Positions 1 through 5,109 of a stretch of 8,261 bases of DNA are shown here, in pieces; positions within the stretch are counted from its first letter, which is position 1; each line of letters begins with the position of its first letter. Where the stretch lies: the NCBI GenBank assembly GCA_018383835.1, contig JAHAWR010000072.1, positions 1-8,261 on the forward strand. The letters run 5' to 3'. Made by a program: the position numbers and the translations under genes. The notes under the pieces are model-generated. The model was not told the DNA's origin and did not search any database. It saw only the letters and a program-made list of their open reading frames with translations. This stretch comes from Candidatus Jordarchaeia archaeon. GTDB taxonomy: Archaea; Asgardarchaeota; Jordiarchaeia; Jordiarchaeales; Freyrarchaeaceae.

Positions 1-174
1 GAGGACGAGACAGGTGAGGCGCCGGCAGTAGCATGGGGCGAAGCCGCATCCAAACTCGAGAAAATTTCCCCTGGAGAGAAGCTCAGGATAAAGGGCTGCT
101 ACAGCAAGATCAACACTAAAGGAGAAACGGAGATACATGTGGGAGAGGGAGCAACCATAGAGGTGGAAAAGTGA
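1..174 (+). CDS. OB-fold single-stranded DNA binding protein (RPA/SSB-like), C-terminal part
   Basis: The first frame is open from base 1 and stops at TGA 172-174, giving 57 residues with no start, so the gene begins outside the window. The fragment reads as the last strands of an OB fold: AWGEAASKLEKISPGEKL, then RIKGCY, then a lysine-rich turn and EIHVGEGATIEVEK. This order (tryptophan strand, 'pGe.l.I.g' turn, 'elhvg...i' end) is the typical close of archaeal RPA/COG1599 proteins, which coat single-stranded DNA during replication and repair. The protein ends directly after the OB fold, so there is no acidic tail of the kind seen in many crenarchaeal SSBs. No T-tract follows closely. Another OB-fold nucleic-acid binding protein is possible; the exact subfamily cannot be told from 57 residues. 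Confidence 0.72.
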   Translation, partial: EDETGEAPAVAWGEAASKLEKISPGEKLRIKGCYSKINTKGETEIHVGEGATIEVEK

Positions 175-214
175 ACCCCCCTCTCACGCCCCGGGAACCA
201 GCTTAAGGAGCAAA

Positions 215-249
215 GGGCTTAGCTCTGCCGTTACGCTTCACCTAAGCCC
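215..249. repeat. Inverted repeat, 8-bp perfect stem
   Basis: GGGCTTAG at 215-222 is the exact reverse complement of CTAAGCCC at 242-249, with a 19-base loop. It lies about 40 bases after the stop of the SSB-like gene. No T-run follows, so it is not a classical terminator. Confidence 0.6.
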
Positions 250-261
250 CTAGAAAATTGT

Positions 262-305
262 GCCGGTGGCTGCCTCAAAGACTAGGCGATGCCTGAGGGC
301 CCGGC
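262..305. repeat. Nested stem-loop (GCCGG/CCGGC, CCTCA/TGAGG, GGC/GCC)
   Basis: Three collinear pairings nest on one axis: GCCGG 262-266 with CCGGC 301-305; CCTCA 273-277 with TGAGG 294-298; GGC 285-287 with GCC 291-293 around a GAT loop. An unpaired 7-base bulge (278-284) sits on the 5' side only. The organised nesting is more than expected from one chance palindrome, but the function is unknown. Confidence 0.5.
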
Positions 306-354
306 GGCAACCTATTTACATTGGTATTGGTAACTAGAGGAAGCGTGGGAGATT

Positions 355-376
355 AAGTGGAAATGTTTTTCCACTT
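355..376. repeat. Perfect 9-bp hairpin with 4-base loop
   Basis: AAGTGGAAA (355-363) pairs fully with TTTCCACTT (368-376) across TGTT. A compact stable hairpin of this kind could end or protect a transcript on either strand; it lies inside a minus-strand open frame that does not otherwise look like a gene. Confidence 0.6.
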
Positions 377-599
377 TAGCCCATTTTGGAGGGGGTGAGG
401 GCCGAGACTCCAGGGTAAGCCTTCTTATGCTAGTGTGCACCTTCACGTAAACGTGAGCCCCTACTGGGTCGGATTGCGTTTCCCAGTTAATGGCTGTAGT
501 TCGCTTTTCGTTTTTCATGAACCTCCTATGGAACGCTGGTGTAGTTTGCCGCTACTCAGTGTGGTTGGGTCTCGGCGGGGATAGAAAACGAATGGAAAG

Positions 600-608
600 T
601 GATTTTAG
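600..608 (+). promoter_or_regulatory. Possible TATA/BRE promoter of the URO-D-fold gene
   Basis: A purine-rich stretch (GGAAAG, 594-599) followed by TGATTTTAG (600-608) resembles an archaeal BRE/TATA element. A start of transcription about 25 bp downstream would fall near 629, the preferred ATG, implying a leaderless or nearly leaderless message. The match is weak. Confidence 0.3.
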
Positions 609-628
609 GCTGGTGTTTTTTGTTGAGG

Positions 629-1672
629 ATGGGTGGTAGGTTGAACTCCTATGAGCGGGTTGTGTCTACACTGAGGGGCGGTGGGGACATCGATTTCATA
701 CCTTGCGTTAACTTTTCCTCGACTTGCACACGGGAATTCATGGAGCGTACTGGAGCGTGGTGGCCTGAGGCTCACAGGGACCCTGTTAAGATGGCGAGGC
801 TTGGAGCTGCGGCCCACAGGCTCTGCGGCTTGGACAACATCACCGTCCCATTCGATACGCTGGTTGAAGCCGAGGTCTTCGGCGTCCCCGTCGACTTCCA
901 TGAAAGGTACTTGGCGTGGCCGAGCGCCAAGCAGCCTGTTCTGAGGCGTGTTGTCCCGCCTATACCTCCAGGGGACGTGGCGGGCTCCGGTAGGGTTCCT
1001 GTTGTGGCTGAGGCTGTGAGAGTGCTGAAGGAGGAGTTTGATGGCGTGGCGCCCGTGAATGTCACTGTCGTCCCCCCATTCACCAGCATGAGCTACTACG
1101 TCTTCGACCACTCCTCCTTCATGTCTACCCTGGAAAGAGACCCGGAGGCTGTGAAGGAGGTTTTAGATGAAGTTGTCGACGTATACGTCGAGATAGTGGA
1201 CGTGTACGTTGAGGCTGGAGCGGACATAGTCACGTTTTACGAGATGGGTGGTTCGGCGAGCACGCTACCCCCCCTGCTCTTCGATGAGCTCGTAGCCCCA
1301 TACGTCAGGAAAATGGCTGAGCGGGCCGACCTGTCAGTCCTCTACGTTCCAGGCGAGGCGCTGCCCATCATGGACAGGGTGGCTAGGTGCAGCGTGGACG
1401 GGGTCGCGATAGACCAGAGCACGCCGGTGAGCGACGCGAGAAGGATACTCGACTACTTGAAGCCCGGCTACCCCATCATAGGCAACATAGATCCGGTGGA
1501 CGTCCTATACGAGGGGCCGGAAGAAAAGATAAGGAGCGCCGTCAGAAGGGCGATAGATGAGGGGGTGAGCATGGTCGCACCGGGGTCAGACTTCTGGATA
1601 GAGACGCCCGCAAAACACATATCCGTGATGGTTGAGTCGGCGAGAGTCTTCGGTAGGCGGCGGGGAACCTGA
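629..1672 (+). CDS. URO-D/MtaA-fold protein (methyltransferase-like), zinc ligands missing
   Basis: The 347-residue product has the fold of uroporphyrinogen decarboxylases and of MtaA/MtbA-type methylcobamide:coenzyme M methyltransferases. Supporting motifs (numbered from the longer frame opened at 599) are an N-terminal YERVVSTLRGG helix near 18, the GADIVTFYEMGGSASTLPP segment near 207, LFDELVAPYVRKM near 227, IIGNIDPVDVLYEGPEEKI at 293-311 and the MVAPGSDFWIETPAKHI end at 325-341. True MtaA/MtbA enzymes bind zinc with His-x-Cys in 'vlHiCG' and a later Cys in 'APGC'. Here these positions are Tyr249, Pro251 and Ser330, so thiol activation as in MtaA is unlikely. The HemE N-terminal signature is also absent. 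ATG 629 is preferred over ATG 599 because the ten extra residues are hydrophobic and unlike the family; TTG 641, preceded by GGGTGG, is another option. It converges on the amidohydrolase with 36 bp between stops. Fold is confident; substrate is unknown. Confidence 0.8.
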   Translation: MGGRLNSYERVVSTLRGGGDIDFIPCVNFSSTCTREFMERTGAWWPEAHRDPVKMARLGAAAHRLCGLDNITVPFDTLVEAEVFGVPVDFHERYLAWPSAKQPVLRRVVPPIPPGDVAGSGRVPVVAEAVRVLKEEFDGVAPVNVTVVPPFTSMSYYVFDHSSFMSTLERDPEAVKEVLDEVVDVYVEIVDVYVEAGADIVTFYEMGGSASTLPPLLFDELVAPYVRKMAERADLSVLYVPGEALPIMDRVARCSVDGVAIDQSTPVSDARRILDYLKPGYPIIGNIDPVDVLYEGPEEKIRSAVRRAIDEGVSMVAPGSDFWIETPAKHISVMVESARVFGRRRGT

Positions 1673-1708
1673 TGCATGGAGCTCATCCACGCAGGGAAAA
1701 AGGAGGGA

Positions 1709-2641
1709 TTATAGTTTGTAAATTCTTTTCGCGTTTCCCCCCATTATTGCTTCTATCTCTTTCTCGGTGAAGGTTATGCCTTCGGGAGCCTTCTTCGGAA
1801 GGTTCTTCACCGCCTCCACGAAGTCCTTGTCGGGCATCGCCGCCCTGAGGTATGGTCCGTCCGTTCCGAAGAGCACTCTTGACGCGCCAAACTCGTCCAT
1901 GCATTCTCTCAGAGCCTCGCAGAAGGTTTTGAAGTTGCTGCGCGCGATTATCTGCCAGCCTGAAAAGTCGACCACCAGGTTGGTTTTGGTGGCCCCCATG
2001 TGGAAGAGCTCGTGCCTCCATCCGAAGCTCATGTGAGCGGCCTGAACAGTCAGCTCCGGGAAGTCGAGGAGTACGTCGTCGAGGTATATGGGGTTGCAGT
2101 ACTTGCTCCTGAGCGGCTGGACTATCTGTCCTGTGTGGAAGAGCACGGGCACGTTGAACTCCTTAGCTATGGAGAGCAGCTTGTATACGCAGGGATCATT
2201 AGGGTAGAAGCCTGACGCCGGATGCAACTTCAACCCACGCAACCCAAGCTCCTCAAGCCCCGCCCTGACTATCTTTTCCGCGTCAGGCCTCCGGGGGTCA
2301 ACGCTCACGAAGGCGATTATCCTCTTCGGGTGCTTCTTCTGCACCTCGGCGAAAATCTGGTTCTGCTCCTCTATAGGAGTTGGCGGGTCACCTAACGCCA
2401 AGCCGTAGTCGAGGGGGCATATAACGCTGACATCTATCCCCGCGGCATCCATCTCTCTGATGAGCTTCGAGGCATCAGGGTCGTAGAAGTTCGGGAAAAT
2501 CTGCGACTTAACCTGATCCACGGTCATCGAGACACCAATCTCGCCCAGTGCGTGTACGTAGACCTTCGCCAGCTCATCCCACCACTTCTTCGGCATCCAC
2601 CCCTCGTCGACGATATGCGTGTGTGCGTCAACAACCAGCAT
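1709..2641 (-). CDS. TIM-barrel metal-dependent hydrolase (amidohydrolase_2 / ACMSD-like, COG2159)
   Basis: A complete 310-residue protein of the amidohydrolase-2 family, which includes ACMSD-type decarboxylases and hydrolases that use one divalent metal. All usual ligands can be placed: Asp5, His7 and His9 in VDAHTHI at the N-terminus, His169 in PVLFHTG, His203 in QAAHMSFG and Asp261 in VLFGTDGPYL. LRGLKLHP (134-141) is the strand-4 motif of the family. The length is normal and there is no signal peptide, so it should act in the cytoplasm. The start ATG at 2641 is fixed by GGAGGG (2647-2652) five bases upstream, and an AT-rich box lies at 2682-2691. A short T5 tract on the minus strand (1697-1701) just after the stop may end transcription. 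The reaction cannot be told from sequence: decarboxylation of an aromatic or unsaturated carboxylic acid or hydrolysis of a lactone or amide are both possible. Confidence 0.88.
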   Translation of the reverse strand: MLVVDAHTHIVDEGWMPKKWWDELAKVYVHALGEIGVSMTVDQVKSQIFPNFYDPDASKLIREMDAAGIDVSVICPLDYGLALGDPPTPIEEQNQIFAEVQKKHPKRIIAFVSVDPRRPDAEKIVRAGLEELGLRGLKLHPASGFYPNDPCVYKLLSIAKEFNVPVLFHTGQIVQPLRSKYCNPIYLDDVLLDFPELTVQAAHMSFGWRHELFHMGATKTNLVVDFSGWQIIARSNFKTFCEALRECMDEFGASRVLFGTDGPYLRAAMPDKDFVEAVKNLPKKAPEGITFTEKEIEAIMGGNAKRIYKL

Positions 2642-2646
2642 CCCAT

Positions 2647-2652
2647 CCCTCC
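2647..2652 (-). promoter_or_regulatory. Ribosome binding site of the amidohydrolase
   Basis: Read on the minus strand this is GGAGGG, five bases before the ATG at 2641. An ATG two codons earlier (2646-2644) is out of frame, so this site decides the start. Confidence 0.7.
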
Positions 2653-2681
2653 AGCAACACCTACATAAGCAAGCCAGTTAG

Positions 2682-2691
2682 CAATAAATTT
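2682..2691 (-). promoter_or_regulatory. Likely TATA box of the amidohydrolase
   Basis: On the minus strand the sequence reads AAATTTATTG preceded by an A-run (CCAAAA), as in archaeal BRE/TATA elements. Transcription would begin near 2660, giving a leader of about 20 bases that contains the GGAGGG site. Confidence 0.5.
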
Positions 2692-2890
2692 TTTGGAGCA
2701 ACGGAGGGGTTCTGAGAAAAGTCTGCCACTCACCGTGTAGTCCCCAACGGGCTCTCCGCGTTCCTCGGCTTCTCCGCCCGTAGCCTCTCTCTAAAACGCC
2801 GCCAAGTGCCTTGGCAGCCCCTCTTCAAGCTTAACGCCTTGACTAACAGTTTCGCGATAGAGAGCCCTAATTAAGTAGTAATGGGTGTCG
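2692..2890. other. Intergenic stretch with one short hairpin
   Basis: No gene is seen. The only clear structure is GCCAAG (2801-2806), TGC, CTTGGC (2810-2815), a perfect 6-bp stem with a 3-base loop. The left edge is the amidohydrolase promoter; the right edge leads into the decayed mobile-element fragments. Confidence 0.5.
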
Positions 2891-3200
2891 ATGAAGGAGC
2901 TCTACACGCTTAGGGAAGCGAAGAAGCTTTTAGGAGCTACCACGAGAACCATCAAACGGATAAAACAGGAAAAAGGATAGCTCAGATCAACAGATATCGG
3001 CTGTTCAATGAAAAAAGAGCTTCTTTTAGACATGAAGGGGGAAGGTGGTAGTCGCCTACATAGACTAAAGGTTCAGATCCACAACGCTGAAAAAACTGTT
3101 CCCATCCCTTGAAACTGAAAGTAAAGCTGGGAAGACGCTGGAAGAGGAGCTCGTCGAAGGCTCAATAATATCGCCCCACATTTTCCGGGAATTGGAGTGA
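2891..3200 (+). pseudogene. Decayed IS607-type recombinase gene (tnpA-like) start, with following fragments
   Basis: ATG 2891 opens a 29-codon frame ending at TAG 2978-2980. Its product starts MKELYTLREAKKLLGATTR and continues TIKRIKQEKG, which matches the MerR-like helix-turn-helix that begins IS607-family serine recombinases ('LREAkklLGvttrTi.rw.reGki'). The catalytic resolvase domain does not follow in frame. After shifts and stops, KVVVAYID (3042-3065) could be a worn copy of the family's 'vvvYaRVSS' strand, and a further open stretch (3069-3200) encodes a lysine/glutamate-rich piece ending IISPHIFRELE, which I do not recognise. The fragments are too short and broken to be functional. A stand-alone small DNA-binding peptide is an alternative for the first 29 codons. 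Confidence 0.42.
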
Positions 3201-3224
3201 GTGGGGTTCGAAAAACGCCAGGAG

Positions 3225-3342
3225 TTGTATCAGGTCAGAGCGTATAAATTTACATAATAATGTTAGAGCCTTCTTGGATGCGTATAGAGTGCTGTTGCAG
3301 AAAGCGATCGAGATGGGGGAGCATAGCATGAGGAAGTGGTGA
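3225..3342 (+). pseudogene. TnpB-like (IS200/605/607 accessory protein) N-terminal remnant, frameshifted
   Basis: TTG 3225 opens LYQVRAYKFT and then meets two stops (3255-3260). Moving to the frame starting at 3259 gives NVRAFLDAYRVLLQKAIE and a stop at 3340-3342. Together the pieces read like the start of an archaeal TnpB ('yrvRaYKF....v..fLdaYR.LLqkAid'). The shift, the two stops and the absence of the RuvC-like and zinc-ribbon parts show that it is a remnant. Its position just after a tnpA-like fragment on the same strand is the standard order of IS607 elements, and this order is the main support for both calls. Confidence 0.42.
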
Positions 3343-3640
3343 GTTAATGGAGGGGTTGATACCGATTAATTCCGAAGGGGAAGGCTTTCTCGGAGCCTGT
3401 TACGGCGGAGAGCAACACTTGTAGTCACTGGACGAATGCCGTTTCAGGTGCTCGTCAAGTCACCCCAGCCCTTCCTCATCTGGGAAGCTTCCCGGCTGCC
3501 CCCTACTCAGCCCTGATGCGCCCCGCCGGAACCCTCCAAAACGCCAGAGCACCTTCTTTGTTAATCCCTTTGAGAACGAACTGCATTGCAGAGTCACCCA
3601 TTAAGGAGGGGAGCCACTCTTTTTGAATTGCGGTGAAATG
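3343..3640. other. GC-rich, hairpin-rich segment after the mobile-element remnants
   Basis: No intact gene is visible. An outer 8-bp inverted repeat, AGGTGCTC (3446-3453) and GAGCACCT (3547-3554), brackets several smaller pairings: CAGCC 3466-3470 with GGCTG 3494-3498 enclosing CTTCC 3471-3475 with GGAAG 3483-3487; the perfect palindrome GGGAAGCTTCCC 3482-3493; and GGCTG 3494-3498 with CAGCC 3508-3512. The stems are partly exclusive, so alternative folds exist. Being just downstream of the TnpB-like start, it could be the right end of the element, where guide-RNA (omega RNA) scaffolds normally lie. A short minus-strand open frame (stop 3503-3505) and a plus-strand one (3347-3424) are also present; neither is long enough to call. 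Confidence 0.4.
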
Positions 3641-3654
3641 CCTTTACGTAAAAT

Positions 3655-3662
3655 CTTTAAAT
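3655..3662 (+). promoter_or_regulatory. Likely TATA box of the GH1 glycosidase
   Basis: CTTTAAAT preceded by GTAAAAT fits an archaeal BRE/TATA element. Transcription would start near 3685, leaving a leader of roughly 25 bases before ATG 3710. Confidence 0.55.
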
Positions 3663-3709
3663 GTTGACTGCGCGCCCTTATTAATGTTGGGTTCCGCGTG
3701 GTGTTAGTG

Positions 3710-5014
3710 ATGGGCGAGTTTAGGGACTTGGTTTTCCCAAGCGGCTTCCTCTGGGGGTGCGCTGTTTCGGCGCATCAAGTTGAGGGGAACAACGTCAACA
3801 ACAACTGGTGGAAGTGGGAGCAGGAGGGGCACACCCTCGACCTTTCAGGCATCGCCTGCGACCACTACAACAGGTACGAGGAGGACTTCGACATCGCGAA
3901 GAAGCTGAACCTGAACACCTTTAGGACCTCAATAGAGTGGAGTAGGATAGAGCCTAGGGAAGGCGTGTGGAGCGGCAGGGAGATAGAGCACTACCGCAGG
4001 GTGCTCCAAGCCATGAGGGAGCGGGGTCTTACTCCGATGATAACGTTGCACCACTTCACAGAGCCGCTCTGGTTTGCGGAGAAAGGCGGGTGGGAGAACC
4101 CGGAGAGCGTCGATATATTCGCGCGCTTCGTGAGGAAGGTTGTGGAGGAGCTAGGCGACCTGATACCATTCTACAACACGATAAATGAGCCCATGGTGTA
4201 CACGGTTCTAGGATACGCCTTCGGCGTCTTCCCTCCGGGGAAGAGGGACATACTTGGGGCTTTGGCTGTAGCCAGAAACCTCCTACTAGCCCACGCCAGA
4301 GCATACTGGGTGATACGTGAGGTGTGTGAGGAGAAAGGCTACCCGAAGCCCAAAGTCGGGGTGGTCCACAACATGATGGTGTTCGAGCCCCTGGACCCGA
4401 ACGACGAGAGGCACGTCAACGAGGCGAAGACTAGCGACGCAATATATAACTGGTGGTTTCTAGACAGCATACACACTGGGAGAATCCAGCCCCCGGTGGG
4501 GCAGGGTGAGGAGGCTGACGGGCTGAGGGAGGCTTGGGACTTCATAGGGCTAAACTACTACACGCGCAACATATGCATCCCGTCCCCCGACCCGACAAGG
4601 AGGTTCTCCGTGGTGCCAATGGATGCCGAGCTCACAGACATGCACTACGAAGTATACCCTGAGGGCCTGTACAAGCTCCTCGTGGGACTCAAGAAGTACG
4701 GGAAACCCGTATACATAACTGAGAACGGCATCGCCACAGTCAACGACAGGCAGAGGTGCAGGTTCATCCTACGCCACCTGGCGGAAGCCTACAGGGCGAT
4801 GCGTGAAGGAGTAGAGCTGAGAGGCTACATCTACTGGTCGCTCATAGACAACTTCGAGTGGAACGAGGGCTTCAGCAAGAGATTCGGAATAGTGGAAGTA
4901 GACTACAACACGCTTAAGAGGACCCCGAGGGAGAGCGCCTACATGTACGCCGAAATAGCAGAGAAAAACAAGGTTGCAGCAGAACTCATGCAGAAACACC
5001 TTGAAAGAAAATGA
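3710..5014 (+). CDS. Glycoside hydrolase family 1 beta-glycosidase
   Basis: This retaining beta-glycosidase hydrolyses terminal beta-linked sugars. Numbering from GTG 3698, the acid/base Glu164 lies in TINEP and the nucleophile Glu342 in YITENG. The sugar-binding set is present: Gln27 in SAHQVEG, His118 in TLHHF, Trp380 in YIYW, and Glu387/Trp388 in DNFEWNEGFSKRFG. The N-terminal FPSGFLWG and WSRIEP are GH1 signatures. With the preferred start it has 434 residues, complete but shorter than Sulfolobus-type enzymes (about 490) and near the Pyrococcus horikoshii enzyme active on alkyl-glucosides; HQVEGNN with the following NNWWKWE also matches that subgroup as I remember it. ATG 3710 is chosen over GTG 3698 because MGEFRDLVFPSGF is the normal beginning and a GGTG (3700-3703) lies six bases upstream. 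No signal peptide, so cytoplasmic or loosely membrane-bound. It converges on the lipase gene. Family is certain; preferred sugar (glucose, galactose, mannose) is not. Confidence 0.95.
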   Translation: MGEFRDLVFPSGFLWGCAVSAHQVEGNNVNNNWWKWEQEGHTLDLSGIACDHYNRYEEDFDIAKKLNLNTFRTSIEWSRIEPREGVWSGREIEHYRRVLQAMRERGLTPMITLHHFTEPLWFAEKGGWENPESVDIFARFVRKVVEELGDLIPFYNTINEPMVYTVLGYAFGVFPPGKRDILGALAVARNLLLAHARAYWVIREVCEEKGYPKPKVGVVHNMMVFEPLDPNDERHVNEAKTSDAIYNWWFLDSIHTGRIQPPVGQGEEADGLREAWDFIGLNYYTRNICIPSPDPTRRFSVVPMDAELTDMHYEVYPEGLYKLLVGLKKYGKPVYITENGIATVNDRQRCRFILRHLAEAYRAMREGVELRGYIYWSLIDNFEWNEGFSKRFGIVEVDYNTLKRTPRESAYMYAEIAEKNKVAAELMQKHLERK

Positions 5015-5059
5015 AAAGCAAGCACTTTATATTGCCAGCCAAAATTATTAGTCAAAAAC

Positions 5060-5081
5060 CTTTTTTTCTAGATTAAAAAAG
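5060..5081. terminator. Shared bidirectional terminator between the convergent GH1 and lipase genes
   Basis: A T7 run on the plus strand (5061-5067) and an A6 run (5075-5080; T6 on the minus strand) form a CTTTTTT/AAAAAAG stem around a TCTAGATT loop. A further A5 run (5054-5058) gives another T-run for the minus strand. Archaeal RNA polymerase stops at T-runs, so both genes probably end here. Confidence 0.65.
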
Positions 5082-5109
5082 AGAGAAGTGGTTTTGCTGC
5101 TGAAAACCA

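Larger units (their letters stand above)
175..628. other. Intergenic region with three stem-loops and no convincing gene
   Basis: No reading frame here looks coding. The left half (about 200-380) has three good inverted repeats in a row: an 8-bp stem (215-222 with 242-249), a nested stem (262-266 with 301-305, 273-277 with 294-298, 285-287 with 291-293) and a 9-bp hairpin (355-363 with 368-376). The spacing of three independent stems in about 160 bp is compatible with a structured RNA or a long structured 3' end of the SSB transcript, but it matches no RNA family I can recognise. T-runs occur at 366-370 and 510-514. The right end contains the likely promoter of the next gene. Confidence 0.5.

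Noticed and set aside
175..300. Possible tRNA beginning with GGGCTTAGCTC
   Set aside because: No T-arm consensus, anticodon arm or matching acceptor stem could be placed.
312..518. 68-codon minus-strand open frame with GGAGGT just before its ATG
   Set aside because: The ribosome binding site is only two bases from the ATG, there is no TATA box, the peptide is low in structure (proline and serine runs) and the frame crosses a perfect hairpin; homologues would be needed to call it.
605..1111. 168-codon minus-strand frame opposite the URO-D-fold gene
   Set aside because: Mirror frame of a gene with clear family motifs; its own translation shows no domain.
3425..3480. Possible C/D box small RNA on the minus strand (ATGAGGA and CTGA-like boxes)
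   Set aside because: The C box does not match RUGAUGA and the spacing of D-like boxes is not convincing.
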